Assembly (NCBI GenBank): GCA_015847255.1
Contig: JADLZK010002640.1
Location: forward strand, 1-64,000
Source of the DNA: Hyparrhenia diplandra
Taxonomy: Eukaryota; Streptophyta; Magnoliopsida; Poales; Poaceae
DNA length: 64,000 nt
Direction: 5' to 3'
Position numbers and translations under genes: made by a program
Notes under the pieces: model-generated
Seen by the model: only the letters and a program-made list of their open reading frames with translations
The model's database searches: none
What the model was told of the DNA's origin: nothing
Shown here: in pieces, positions 34,553 through 47,282 of the stretch
Numbering within the stretch: position 1 is the first letter of the stretch
Layout: each line of letters opens with the position of its first letter

Positions 34553-37500
34553 TGTAACACCCAGTGTTACTTACCGGCTTAAGTCATGGTTTGGACAAAA
34601 TTAAGTTTATTTTATGTTTTTGATCTTAAGTGTGTTGTTGAGTGAGGGTTGGATAGTATAGGTTGGGAATCGAAGTTTGAATCAAATTCAAATTTGAAGT
34701 GAACTCCGAAAACCCAAAATTCCATTCTTTCTTTTTACCCCTTTTTTTCTTTTATTCAAAATTTATAAAGAATTTGGGTATGGTTATTAAAGCAAATTTG
34801 TAGAGTTTTCAAAGTTGAACAAAGTTGGTATTTTGAGTTTTCAAAGTTTAGTTCAAAAATTTAGAGTAATTTTGAAAATACCAAAATTAGGGTTTTGTCC
34901 CCTTTTGATTTAAAAACCATATTTCAAAATTTAAGTAAAATTTGCAAAAACTTCCAAAAGCTAGTTTGTAGATCTTGAAAAATTAGCCTAAGTCACTTTT
35001 TGGAATTTTTTCGAGTTCAGTTCAAATTTGGGGAGAATTTGACGAAATTCGAGAAAAGGTTAGATTTAGGTGCTTCTGATGGCGAGAGGATTTCCCCTGT
35101 TCTCCTCCATCTTGCATTTTGGGGCTTGCAGCAATGGCGTCTTCGCTCCGCCTGGCGCTGGCCACGTGCCTGCCACATAGCGCGCCGTGAATGCCCGGCC
35201 ACGTCCCGTCCTCTTCCTTTCTCCATTTATGGCGGCGAGGCGGCGTCCTCTTCTTCTTCTTTTTCTTCGGCCGCCCGCGGTCGTTGTCGTCCGTAGTCGA
35301 AATGCGTCGCCCGTTGATCACCAATTCACCCAACCAACTACACCAACATCTTCGCCACTTCCCTAAGCCCCTTCGACACCCGGCCGCCAAGCCCTCCGCC
35401 GCCCGCAGCAGCGTGCGCAAGGTCGTCTTCCTCGTGGCCGTCGGCCCGGCGCCCGCCGCGCCCACCTGTTGTCGTCGGGCCGTCTCGGTGAGTCTCGTGC
35501 AAAACCATCTAGAGCTCTAGCGGGCGCCGAATCGTGGCCGTGATGCGCTTCGGTCAATTTGTATTTGCCTGAGGACCGCAGCGAAAGCAGCGTTGTTAGT
35601 GGAAGCGCCGCCGTTAAAGCTGTCGCCGTCGTCGACCACCGGCTCACTTCGTCTCGTCCAAACCAGGCGTGCTCGCGCCGCCGGGGTGAGCTCACGCCCA
35701 CCTCGCGTCCGTTAGGTCGTAGCGGCCTTAGTAACCCGCCGGAGCGGTCGCCGCGATTTTACATACCGGCGCCCGCCAGCGCGCGCGTGGCCGGGATTCA
35801 CCTAGAAAGAAATCGGTTGAGTGTCAATTAAAGTAGAAGGGTAAAAAAAGAATTACGCCTAAGCATCTTGTCGTGATGGCATGCTTGTTGTCGTCTAAAA
35901 ACACTCAAACGGCGTCTCCAGCACCTTGTAGATCCCCGTCGCCATGGTCGCCGACAAAGGGTGCCGCGCGGTGCTTTAGGGTTTAGGTTTGGGGTGCCAT
36001 GGGATGCGCGGGTTGTGGGGAGCACGTAGAGCTAAGTCGTCGCCGGGCGCAGGTCGCCGTCAGAAAAAAAGCGTCGCTGGCCGTCGGCGCCGCCGCATGA
36101 TCAGCTGGGGTGGGGGCCGACGGGCGGTTTGCTACTGTAGCAGCAGGTTGGGCCACACAAAGTCTTTGGGCGGCGGGATGATGGGTCGGTTTCAGTCCGT
36201 GATCGGTTTTGTTTTAAAATCTGATTTATCAATTTCCTTTATTTTGAATAGTCTTTGATTCTTTCAAAATTGATAGAAATTTGAAAATAGCTCCTTAAAT
36301 TCTGAAAAATTTTTGTAGAACCTTCCTAGGAGTATATCTACCCATGAAAAATTTGAAACTTAGATTTTGAGTAGTTCTTGCATGTTTTAAAAAATACAAA
36401 TTTTAATTGAAAAATGCATCTTCCATGATTTTTAGAAAATAAAATATCTATTCAAAAATCATGAAAATTTATTTGGTATTGTTTTATGATGTGTTCTACT
36501 TGTATAAAAAAGTTTGGAGTCGTTTTGACATGTTTAAATTATTTTCTATCTTGAGCTCTATTATTTCATGTGGGTTATAAGTTGTTTAGTGTCAAATAAT
36601 TTAGTTTTTGTGTGACTTTTTGGGGTTGTTTTGTGAATCTTGGATCATACCATAATCAAGTGGTCCTTGAGAACTCCTTAGGCAATGGTGATGATATCTT
36701 GTAGAGTAATCCAACAAGTTGGTTTTGTTGGGTTGCAACTTTATCGTGAAAGAAAGTTGTACTCAAGTGTTTATTATTTCATGCATCATCAAGCATCATG
36801 TTTACCATTTCATTATGTTAAGCAATGCATCATTATTACGTGTAGGGAACGAGAGTGATGTGGTTTACGGTGGCTAAGTTTTGGAGAAGGTGCATCCACC
36901 CGAAGTATGGTGTCAAGTGTGACTCGGGTGATCTCGGTTTGAATCGACTTTCCCCGCAAACAGGCAAGCCGGAGCATAAACCCTTCTCTCGTTTCATAAA
37001 TGTTTTATTCACCTTAAGTCTAGTGCAATGTGCATTAAGTTAGTAGGAGTTGGTTGATACCGTTCTTTCGCATGATTACCTTGATCTACTGACTATTCCG
37101 AATTTATCCCACTAGTATGTGTAGGTCGATCTTTTATGCTTAGTAATGCCTAGACTTAGGTAGAAGTCGAAAGTGATGGTTTCATCATTCGCGAGATATA
37201 GGTTTTATCTTTGTTCCTCGGCTATGGAAAAAGAGAACACCCCGATGGTGGTTCATGAGAATAAGTATGGTAGTGATGAATTTGAGATCGGACGGGGCGT
37301 AGGTTGAAAGCCGCGGGATACCTAGTCGTAACTTGTCCCGTGTTGGTCGTATATGGACCGTCCGTTGTTTGGATTGTTAAGTTCGGGACTTTTTGAACGC
37401 AAGTACGCCGAGGCCTTCTCGCAAAAGGCACGGCCGCTCTGGTTGTCACCCCGTGTCGGTCGACCCTAACTAACCACATACTCCGGTGAAGCCGGATCTC

Positions 37501-38358
37501 GGTGGAGCCAAATCGGGAATGGCAAACCACGCGACCGAGTGGAGAGATGGCGGGTAGCGCGTGTACCCACCCTCTTGGGTAAACCGTCATTGTCATTAGG
37601 GACCGGCGGGGGTAGGGAGGTGGAGTAATGTACTCTCGGGTGGCGCAGCCTCGTTCCCGTTTTGGACAAATCTGAAAGAAGGTTGATATATGCAAGCTTA
37701 AGTGCTACATATGTCGTGTGGTTAGGGATCCCCTACCGGTATTAATCGGTTCATGAATCGCCGTTGCTTTCGGTTATGGAGACCCGTTCTTACGCCCATT
37801 CATCGTAGTAATTGAAGAAACAAGGTTACTCATGGTTTTGAAAGAAAAAAGAGATGTAGAGATAAGTTGAGATGTGTTGCTTAAAAAAGTGTTTGAGATA
37901 GAACATGGTGCAAATCTAGATTTATTTATGCTCCAATAAAATTTATGCTAAAGATATTGAAAGTAAGGATCCACTTGTAGTAAGCTTTTTCGTAAACTTT
38001 CCTTTTCTAGCTTTACTTCCCTTTAGCCAACATATCCTTGGAGTCTTTCTTTTGTCGGGTAAGTCTTGCGGAGTACATTGTGTACTCGGGGTTTGTTAAC
38101 CCTTGTTGCGGTGTTGACTCGTGATGTTAACGAGGGTTATGTCGGTGGGCACGACATGATGCGGGTTGTCTTCTAGTTCTACTCGGCTTCAGAAATTAAG
38201 TTGAGTTTACTCAAATGTAACTTATTCACCTTTTAAAATTTATGTTATTATTCTTCCGGACTCGATCTATATTTTGTAACAAATGTTGTAATGTTGTAGC
38301 TACTCCTTTGTTGATCCTGGTATGAGTGGTGTAATCGGGGTTTTCGGATGACACCCCA
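34553..38358 (+). mobile_element. Long LTR-like block (possible solo LTR), right end uncertain
   Basis: It begins tgtaacacccagtgttac, a common start of large Gypsy LTRs of grasses, and shows no gag, pol or transposase over about 3.8 kb. The interior is long and AT-rich with a GC-rich patch at 35050-36150, as in such LTRs. A plausible right end is gatgacacccca at 38345-38358. The base words next to the two ends (gaagt on the left, gcgtg on the right) do not match, so no TSD supports a solo LTR and the true end could lie as far as about 38600. Confidence 0.45.
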
Positions 38359-39113
38359 GCGTGCTTCTTAAGTTATTGGGTGGGCACGGTTGCCGAGGTC
38401 TTTGGGACAAAGACGGTGCGTGTGGGCCTAGTAATTAGGAGGTTACGTCACACACGAGTCAAACGGACCGCCCCTAGTGGCACCCGTGAAGAGATGGCAT
38501 CCATGCTCAATATCTCATGGCCGGAGAAAGCAAGCGATTCGGCCACACAATAAGCGAGAAATTCGAGAACGCGACTTAATCATAAACGCACCTACCGTGG
38601 TCACAGCCGGGCAGCACTATTGTTTATGTACACATTTCTCACACATTCAATCTTTTCATACAAGGGGAGACAAGGGGGCGTCCACGAGCCTCGTCCACCA
38701 GCGCTTCCACGATCGACGCCGGGCGACATCTGCGGAGGCAACATCCTCGGCAAAGTAGCATCCCGGGTAGGCGTCGGGCCCGTCGGCGCAGATCCGGAGA
38801 AGGCATCCAAGCATCTCCGTGTCCGCCTCATAGCTTGACTCTATGGGGGGAATACGGAGGGCACACCTCATCTTCAAAAGAGAGGCCGTACCGTGTTGCG
38901 GCACCATCCCGGAGTCGCATAACTCCTTTGGTCCTCGGGCATCGGCGGCGGCCTTCGGCGGTGGTCAGCCCCGCCCCTCGTCGCCGGAGCCAAGGAAGAA
39001 GCCACCCGCGACATTGTTCAATGCCGGCGCCACCGAAATGCGAACATAACACGCGCCATACACGCCCAAGACGCCAAATCCGGAAAGCGCCCGAGCTCGA
39101 CTGAGGAAGCATT
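38359..39113 (-). pseudogene. Distal part of a minus-strand accessory ORF of Gypsy copy 1
   Basis: From about 38907 down to 38656 the minus strand reads SSYEADTEMLGCLLRICADG. This resembles, from memory, the C-terminal part of the extra 'gypsy-type transposon' proteins carried between pol and the 3' LTR by RIRE2-like elements. The GC-rich composition changes sharply from the flanking LTR-like sequence. The ORF would continue on the far side of element A at 47283. The first 250 bases may still belong to the preceding block. Confidence 0.35.
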
Positions 39114-40498
39114 TGTTGGTATTTGTTAACCTACGAGAATATTATGATGGATAATCCGCAGTTTAACGGATACCGGTGAGCACTTCACCCGAATAGGGCT
39201 TTAAATATCGAATCCACAGGGGGGAGAAGGTGAGAGAGTAGGTTGAAGTGTATAGCTAAATCCGTGAGTGGCTAAAACTAGATTAAAAAGAGAGGTAAGG
39301 AGTTCCATTAGGAAGGTCTTGTTCTCACTTCAAGTAAATCATTTACACATTGTTCTTAAGAGGGGTTGTCATGAAGAAACTCTTAATAAAGGGAATCTAC
39401 GCTAACAACGCAGGGTCTCCTACGATTTCTATAAACGGGCAGGCGTGACAAAGGACTCAATGGCGCCGCATCACCACCACGCGATCAAAGCCTTAACAAG
39501 TGTCTTCACCCCCCGCCCTATAGAAGGTATTCGTAATAAGCTAGTCAATCTAAGCACCACGCTTACATTAATCTAACAACTTCAACTCAAGAGCAACCAA
39601 GAATCAAAGTAATCTTATCAAAGAAATACGAACCTTAAGAACAATAGAGACAATACCACTTACTCGAATGGAAGTCGAACAATCCACAAGATCTCGAGTT
39701 GCGCCCAATGGCACCAACTCGAGAGGAAGAAGAAGATGGAGGCGCCGACGGCTCAGGGCCTTCCTTCAACTCCGCCTCAACCGCGCTCTAATTCTCTCAA
39801 CTTGAAGCTCTACTCTCAACTCTAATCTAGGGCTTCTAGTTCTACATCTTGTCTAATCTTCTACTTCTAGTTCTTGAACTAGAGCTAAGGCCGTCGACTA
39901 GAGCCGGATCCGACCGATATGATGATGAGTTGATCTCGAGATGATTGAAGCCGAGGGGGGCACCGGGGCTTGCTTATATATGGGTCTTCTTATGTCTCTT
40001 TCAACCCAAAGAAGCAATATGGTACTAATCTTCATGGGCCTTGACAATGAACGATGACCATTGGATCAAACCGACATTATACGACCGGTTTAGATTGCGT
40101 CTTAGAGGCGGTGGAGGAACGTGCAGGCGAAGCGTGGTCGCCGTGGGTCGCCAAGCGGGGCCGATCGGCCCGGTTATTGGGCGATCGGCCCGGGGTGGGT
40201 CCCACCCCGGGTCCCGCGAGCGTCGTGGTTTTCGGAGTCTTCTAGGCGATGTTTTCTTGGTGTCAAGTTTTCGTTCACGTCGGGTGTACTCCGGAGCCTT
40301 CTAGACTTGTTTCGAGTTGGATTGCGTTATGTTATGACACATTAATTTCTTTTTTCATTTAAGTCCCTCGCAAATCACAACTTTACCAAAACTCATGGAA
40401 ATCATTAGTAGAAACCCCTAATAAGGTTTTCTAATTATATTTTAGTCATTTTCCATGTTTAGTTGATAATTAAAAGTATGCATTAACAAGTGTCAACA
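39114..40498 (-). repeat. LTR of element A (left copy)
   Basis: It starts tgttggtatttgttaacc and ends gtgtcaaca, so the termini are TG...CA with the inverted TGTTG/CAACA. It matches 45920-47282 almost base for base, with small indels concentrated in GC-rich words and homopolymers. Strong LTR similarity implies a recent insertion. Confidence 0.88.
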
Positions 40499-40513
40499 AA
40501 CTCCCCACACTTA
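40499..40513 (-). promoter_or_regulatory. Polypurine tract of element A
   Basis: Plus strand aactccccacactta; on the minus strand this is a purine-rich tract ending directly at the LTR. The same word follows the LTR of element B at 63539, which supports a functional role as plus-strand primer. Confidence 0.6.
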
Positions 40514-43500
40514 GGCTTTTACTCGCCCCTCGAAAAAGGATGGTCTAACTTTAATGTAACCGTAGAGACAAAGAATGGATCATAATTATACTCCATGGTC
40601 ATACCCGCACTTTGGGATATCCGAGCATGAAATGGTTAGAAACAGATCACCTTAAATTCTTAAACCAAGTCACTTGGAGAGATTTTGCATAAGTTTTGAA
40701 AAGAAAACATAGCTCTACTTACTCCTTTGTGACACTCTCAAGTCTCTCAAAATATATTATATCCTCACAGTTCATTTATTATATCATATGTGGAGCTCAA
40801 GAACATGTAGCACACTTACCTTGTATTTATTGCCGAGTCAATCGTGGATCCATGGAGATAGATGTCATAAGTCATAGATCAAGATGTGCATGTGAGTCAA
40901 GATTATTATTATCAATTGCTCTCTCTAGTTGAAAATCGTCTATCTCCCTTTTTGGAACATTTATTTATTTATTTATTTTCCAAGCGAGGTAACCAAACTA
41001 TTTAGTGGAGAGGTGGGTTCTACTCACCCCGGACACTTGTCCATTTTACTCTCTTATTTATTAGAGAAGTGGGCCCTACTCACCCCGGACACTTGTCCAT
41101 TATTCTTCTCTTCATTTTTGCCTTTTTCTTTTTTTTTTTTTTTTTCAGAGAGGGGGGTTCTTCGACCCGTGAGAACACTTGCTCATTTTCTCCTCTCTCT
41201 CACTTTTCTCTCCACTCTTAGAATTTTGAACATTTGGCTTTTTTCATAGCTGTACCTTTTTCAACAATTAAAATTATGGGAGATAGAGATTAAAACTTTT
41301 TAGAGCATGGATACTTTAGTGAAAGCAAAGTGTATGTGATCTTGATCTTAGACTTTAGACAAATTTCAACATGGGTCGTGGTTTTGACAAAGCTCAACAC
41401 AAGAAAGCAACAATTAATTAGATATATCTTTAATGATTGCTACGGCTCTATTAGGATGTATCATTGATCACAAAGGAGAAGCATAACTAATGATTTTAAT
41501 ATTTTGAAATAAATAACTCTCCAAAGAAAAGATAAAAGAAAGAGGATCTCATTATTCTAACTTTATTATATCTCATGTTTTAAGCAATTAAAGCATCCCA
41601 ACAAGTGATGTATATGTAGGAATTTAATCATGCAAAACTTTGTTCATGGGTTAACAAGACATCTTTTTCATATACCATAACAGTAAAAAGACTTATTTTA
41701 ATTCGGAACGGAAAGTAATTTCGAAAAATTAAAAAAGTTTTAGGAAGCAAACCGAAGCGTGGGACTAAGCCGAGCCCGAGTGGGACTGTGCAGGGCGGTC
41801 GGCTCGGGTATATGGGTTTGCCGGCCCCACCGGACCGCGTGTCGGGGCAAGGTTCGTCAGGCGAAGTCGATGGTTCCGCTCTTGGTTCAATTTCTTTGAT
41901 TTTGGTCGCGAAGAATTCTGTTTGGTTGTCGAGGATCTCCCCACACTTATTTTCTCGTTATCTTGCATACAAAGCATGGTGGAGACAAAACATATCCGTA
42001 AATATATGGAGAATAATTGACAAATTTTGTGGATGATTTCCATAAGAGCACTTTATTATATAATTCGAATCCTAATATTTAAAGTAAACTAATTTTAACT
42101 AAACCAACTAATCAATTAATCGAACTAACTTTAAGACTTAAACGCTAAGACTTATTAACTCTAATCAAAGCAAACATATATAATAACTAGCTAATAATTT
42201 AAAAGATAGAATAGTGATACCTATCGTGATAATCGGGGTGCTCTCCCCAATTTGGATATTGAAGTAGTCCTTTGATTCGATCCTTTGAAATTGTTCGCCT
42301 TCGGGTTCTCCTTAAATGTTCTCCTCAGAAATATTAATTCGCATATACCCAAGGAACAAATTCTAGGAACATATTGTGAGCCTTCATGTGCTCACGTATT
42401 TTTGGATTTTTTTCAGAAAAGCGTGGACCTTCATGTGCCCACATATTTTTAGGAATTTTTCTATGCAAAAAGAATGATGATGCAAAAACATATGAATGCA
42501 ATATTTTTGATTTTTATTTTTATGCCGCCACAACAAGGAGTACTTGCATGGGGCTTAAAGAAACTGATGCGTAAAGCAAAGAAACATATTTTTATGATTT
42601 TTATGCAGGTATAGGAAAGTAAATATGCTAAAGGAAATATGCTAATTTAAATATGCCGTGTAGAAAATAAATATGTAGATAAATACCGAAGTTACCTCTC
42701 GGTGAGAATTTTGAGTACTTACTCCCATGGCGCGGCGTCATCGATGGCATCTCGCCTAATGTCGCGGTTCAAATGGTGCCTTCAATGATCTCGACGAGTG
42801 GCGTAGATGAGGTGGCCGATGGAGATGGTGTTTGTTCGGTTGGACGACGCCGGGTAGTGGTAGGTCTTCGAAGGTGTACTTTGACGCCCCTCTTGAGAGG
42901 TGATGCTTCTTTCTTTTTCCATGTCGCTTCTTCCTGAGGAGACCTTTCTTGGAGTGGCAGTCTTGAGTGTTCGGGTTAATTGGGGGCCGGTTTAACTTCT
43001 TTAATCTTTCTTAATGTCTTCCTTGTTCGTCAACTCCGTTCCAACCGGTCTTGTGATTTTTTAGCGGCGTCTCTCCGCCTTGTTCTTCTTGGGTCTTGTG
43101 GTGAGGTAGGCAATAGTGGTGGTGTAAGGCCCTCTTGATGGAGTTTGGGGATGAATGTTGACCCATTACTCTTGTCAAGTGGTCTACACCTCCGGTCATG
43201 TCGTGCTCACTTTGATCTTCCTTGGTCACTCTTCAAGTGCATCATCTCGATCTTAATAGCCACTTGGTGATGGCGTTGGCCATGTTTTTCGCTGATTCAG
43301 TTGCTTGAAGGAAGATTGGATGGTGGTGGCGGCAGCGGCGTCTTGTTTAGTGTGCATATTTGTAGGTTGGAGACTTCCACTTGTAGGAATTGGGGAAGTA
43401 AGACTTCTCCTCTTATTGCGCAAAAGTGAGTCCCCGCTTGTAAAGACAAGGTAGAGATCAAGTGCATGGGCTCTGTTGGTGGAAAACACCATCGTAACCA

Positions 43501-45919
43501 AAATTTCATTTACTTCTACTCTAACCTTGTGGGCACTTTGAACAAGATAAAGATAATGTATAAGTTCTTTTTTTATGACAAGGGTGGTAAGATCAGAAGA
43601 TGAATCTAGCACGTAAATCTTTTAGCAAAATAAAAGAGCTTATCAAGAAAATGATGCTAGAAATTAAAAGGCTAACATGCCGAAGTTAACAAGATTGAAT
43701 TATGTGAAACTATAACTCTAGCATGTTTTGACTTTTCATTTATGCTATAGTAAAGAGGAATTAACGACAACTTACCTCAAGGTGTTACCTTTATTATTGG
43801 AATATGATGGCGCTTATTACACCTTGTGGTGGTCCTTCTCTCCTTCTTGAGTGGCATGTGGAGTGACAGTGCACGCGTGAGGAAGAGGATGGCTTGATCA
43901 TCTTTAATGGAGTTGGCCTCCCTCCTTGATGCTTCTATCACCCATGAATTCCCCATGAGTGAGTGCTTCGATTGTGGATCTTGTCTTCGTCACTCTTCTT
44001 CTTCTTCTTGGCTCATTGGGAATCCGTCTTCTCTCTTCTCGTATCTTGCTCCATCTCTAGTGAGTTCATCTCTACCTCCCCAAACTTGTTTCAGAGTTTA
44101 TTATTTTCTACAGGGGTTAGTCCAACAAAAGTATACCAAGCATCTACTATAGTTTACTATGGTTCAAAAGTCAACCTAGACACCACGTCTAATTTGATTT
44201 AGGAAGGCGTTTCTAACCTAAGCACCACGCTTTAATTTAAAAGCCTTTAGAAGAAAGATCACCACACCTTATGGTTTTTGAATCAAACTAAACACCATGT
44301 TTAACTCGAGCCATGAAAACAATTTAAACTAAGCACCCTCGCTTAATCTAAAAGGTGTATGAAAAATACTTCAAAACCTAAGCATACTATAGTAAACAAC
44401 GGTAGCATGAAAGCATTACAGAGATTTATTCAAACAGTAGATGATAGAGCATGATGAGTGTGTCGAGCATGCATAAAGGTAAAGATAACCAAGCTAGTGT
44501 AGCAACACGACAATAAATGTTTCTATGTATGTAATTTCAATGTTGCATAATATTTGGTTGGACATACCTTTTATTGTCATCCTTCGTTCTTCTTTACTCC
44601 AAACCCGCATGGTCAAGGACAAGAATATCCAAGGAAAAATTTTTATAATCATATGCTCAAAATGTAGGGGTATATAGTGATATATAAGTCTTTATAGTAT
44701 TTCCCCTAGAGTGCTTTGTTTTAGGACAAAAACTCGTCCTTGGGAAACTTTCAAATTATGAATCAAGATGATGAAGTGGTTTCCCTTATAATGCCGCCTC
44801 AAAATTTCAAGTCGTGAGGAAAATTCATCAACAACCACCTTTTCTAAGAAAGAGAGTATTGGAGATCTCATGTGCGGCAAGAATTGAGATGGTAATCAAT
44901 TTAGGAGTTTTCAAATGAGCATGGACTAGGTGGAAAAGTTCCATTTATGAAGTAGTCTTTATGCTCATTGATGTTCTCCATAAAATGCGCTCCTTTTGGT
45001 CTTCCTTAGATCGTTCATAATATTTTAGGATCGTGAGGAGACGCAAGAAAAAGGGCACAAGAGGATTCATTGGGCTCAAGGATGTGGTTAAAGATGGGTT
45101 TGAAAAGAATTATCTAATTTGAACATAGAAAGAGAGAGACAGAGTGGCTTCTTGATGGCTTTGCTCTCTTCCTATGGCATGATTAGATATGCCATCCTTG
45201 AGGTTCCCCAATGTTCTCGCCATTAGTAATAAAGGTGCTTTCTAAGAGATTATCTCAAAAAGAGGTTTGGATTATATATGGTCTCTTGTGAAGCTGGAAG
45301 TTCATGAAACTCATCATCTAAAGAGATATCCAAGGGTTGAATTTTCTTCCCCTTAAAGGTTTTTTAGCATTGATGATTTGGGGTTGATAGCTAAGCCTTG
45401 GGATTGGAGTGATAGTGATATAGCTATCGTAACTTCTTTTTTTTCTACTGAGGATGATTCTTCTTCCTTTGGGTGGTCATAAAGGATGCTAGTATATGGG
45501 TTTCACCCGCTGAGTTCGCCAAAGCAAACCTTGCTTAAAAAGGGAAAGAAAAGGTTCCTCCAAAAATCGCATGATGATCATGCGCACAACACTTTCATGA
45601 TGTCGCAAAAGACTCCTACCATAGAAGATATGATCCCGCTTCTCACTCTCGAGAAGTATTGCTTCATGATCATTTTGATCAACCATAGGCGAAGCTAATG
45701 GCCGCATGTAAGGATGAGATTTAAGGATTCTAGTGGCCGAGCTTCCGCTTAAGGGTGATAAGATAAGATAGATAAATATGGAATCAATTGATCCCACCTA
45801 AGATAGAAAAAAGATGAGAAGATAGAATAAAAGAAAAAGATAAAAGTATGGTACAAGATTTAGCTATAGTTTTTCAACGTGGTCTCAAACGTTCTTTCAC
45901 GCAACGCCTTTTAAATGCT
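40514..45919 (-). other. Interior of element A; no recognisable protein
   Basis: AT-rich. Near 41000-41200 two imperfect direct repeats share tactcaccccggacacttgt, and a third related block follows a poly(T) tract. Comparable blocks (gtgggccctactcgccc) occur in element B near 63860-63970. Short frames on both strands show no retroviral, transposase or gag motif that I can recognise. Confidence 0.5.
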
Positions 45920-47282
45920 TGTTGGTATTTGTTAACCTACGTGAATATTATGATGGATAATCCGCAGTAGTTTAACGGATATGGGTGAGCACTTCACCCG
46001 AATAGGGCTTTAAATATCGAATCCAAAGGAGAAGGTGAGAGAGTAGGTTGAAGTGTATAGCTAAATCCGAGAGTGGCTAAAACTAGATTAAAAGAGAGGT
46101 AAGGAGTTCCATTAGGAAGGTCTTGTTCTCACTTCAAGTAAATCATTTGCACATTGTTCTTAAGAGGGGTTGTCATGAAGAAACTCTTAATAAAGGGAAT
46201 CTACGCTAACAACGCAGGTCTCCCTACCATTTCTATAAACGGGGGCAGGGCGTGACAAAGGACTCAATGGCGTCTTGCCACCACCACGATCAAAGCCTTA
46301 ACAAGTGTCTTCACCGGCCTATAGAAGGTATTTCGTAATAAGCTAGTCAATCTAAGCACCACGCTTTACATTAATCAAACAACTTCAACTCAAGAGCAAC
46401 CAAGAATCAAAGTAATCTTATCAAAGAAATACGAACCTTAAGAACAATAGAGACAATACCACTTACTCGAATGGAAGTCGAACAATCCACAAGATCTCGA
46501 GTTGCGCCCAATGGCACCAACCTGAGGAAGAAGAAGATGGGCGCCGACAGCTCCGGCCTTCCTTCAACTCCGCCTCAACCGCTTTCTAATTCTCTCAACT
46601 TGAAGCTCTACTCAACTCTAATCTAGGGCTTCTAGTTCTACATCTTGTCTAATCTTCTACTTCTAGTTCTTGAACTAGAGCTAAGGCCGTCGTAGAGCCT
46701 AGTGGATCCGACCGATATGATGATGAGTTGATCCGAGATGATTGAAGCCGGGGGCCCGGGGCTTGCTTATATATGGGTCTTCTTATGTCTCTTCACGGCA
46801 AGCAATATGGTACTAATCTTCATGGGCCTTGACAATGAACGATGACCATTGGATCAAACCGACATTATAACGACCGGGTTTAGATTGCGTCTTAGAGGCG
46901 GTGGAGGAACGTCGAAGGGGGCTGTCGCGGGCGCCAAGCCGTGCCGATCGGGCCTGGTTATTGGGACCGGCCCAGGGTGGGTCCCACCGGGTCCCGCGAC
47001 GCCGCGGGGCTTACGGAGTCTTCTAGAGGCGATGTTTCTTCGGTGTCAAGTTTCGCTTCACGTCGGGTGTACCCGGAGCCTTCTAGACTTGTTTCGGAGT
47101 TGGATTGCGTTGCGTTATGACACATCAATTTGCTGTTTTTACATTAAGTCCTCGCAAAAATCACAACTTTACCAAAACTCATGGAAATCATTAGTAGAAC
47201 CCCTAATAAGGTTATCTAATTATATTTTAGTCCTTTTCTATGTTTAGTTGATAATTAAAAGTATGCATTAACAAGTGTCAAC
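45920..47282 (-). repeat. LTR of element A (right copy)
   Basis: Homologous over its full length to 39114-40498, including the agttctagaacta-type internal stretches and the AAGCAATATGGTACTAATC word. The last A of the expected CAACA end is missing or shared with the flank. Confidence 0.88.

Larger units (their letters stand above)
39114..47282 (-). mobile_element. Element A: pol-less LTR retrotransposon, minus orientation
   Basis: Two near-identical LTRs (39114-40498 and 45920-47282) flank 5.4 kb of AT-rich DNA. Orientation is inferred from a polypurine tract: on the minus strand, just before the LTR at 40498, the sequence reads aagtgtggggagtt. No reverse transcriptase, integrase or protease motif occurs in any frame of the interior, only short unrecognised frames (for example minus 45797-45489 and minus 43612-43253). 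It is therefore a non-autonomous element of the LARD kind, dependent on another element's enzymes. The host is the tail of Gypsy copy 1. No clear 5-bp TSD is visible, and no canonical TGG primer site follows the right-hand LTR. Confidence 0.75.

Noticed and set aside
35989..36258. 89-residue Gly/Arg frame as a small gene
   Set aside because: It sits in the GC-rich patch of an LTR-like block with no start context or homology that I recognise.
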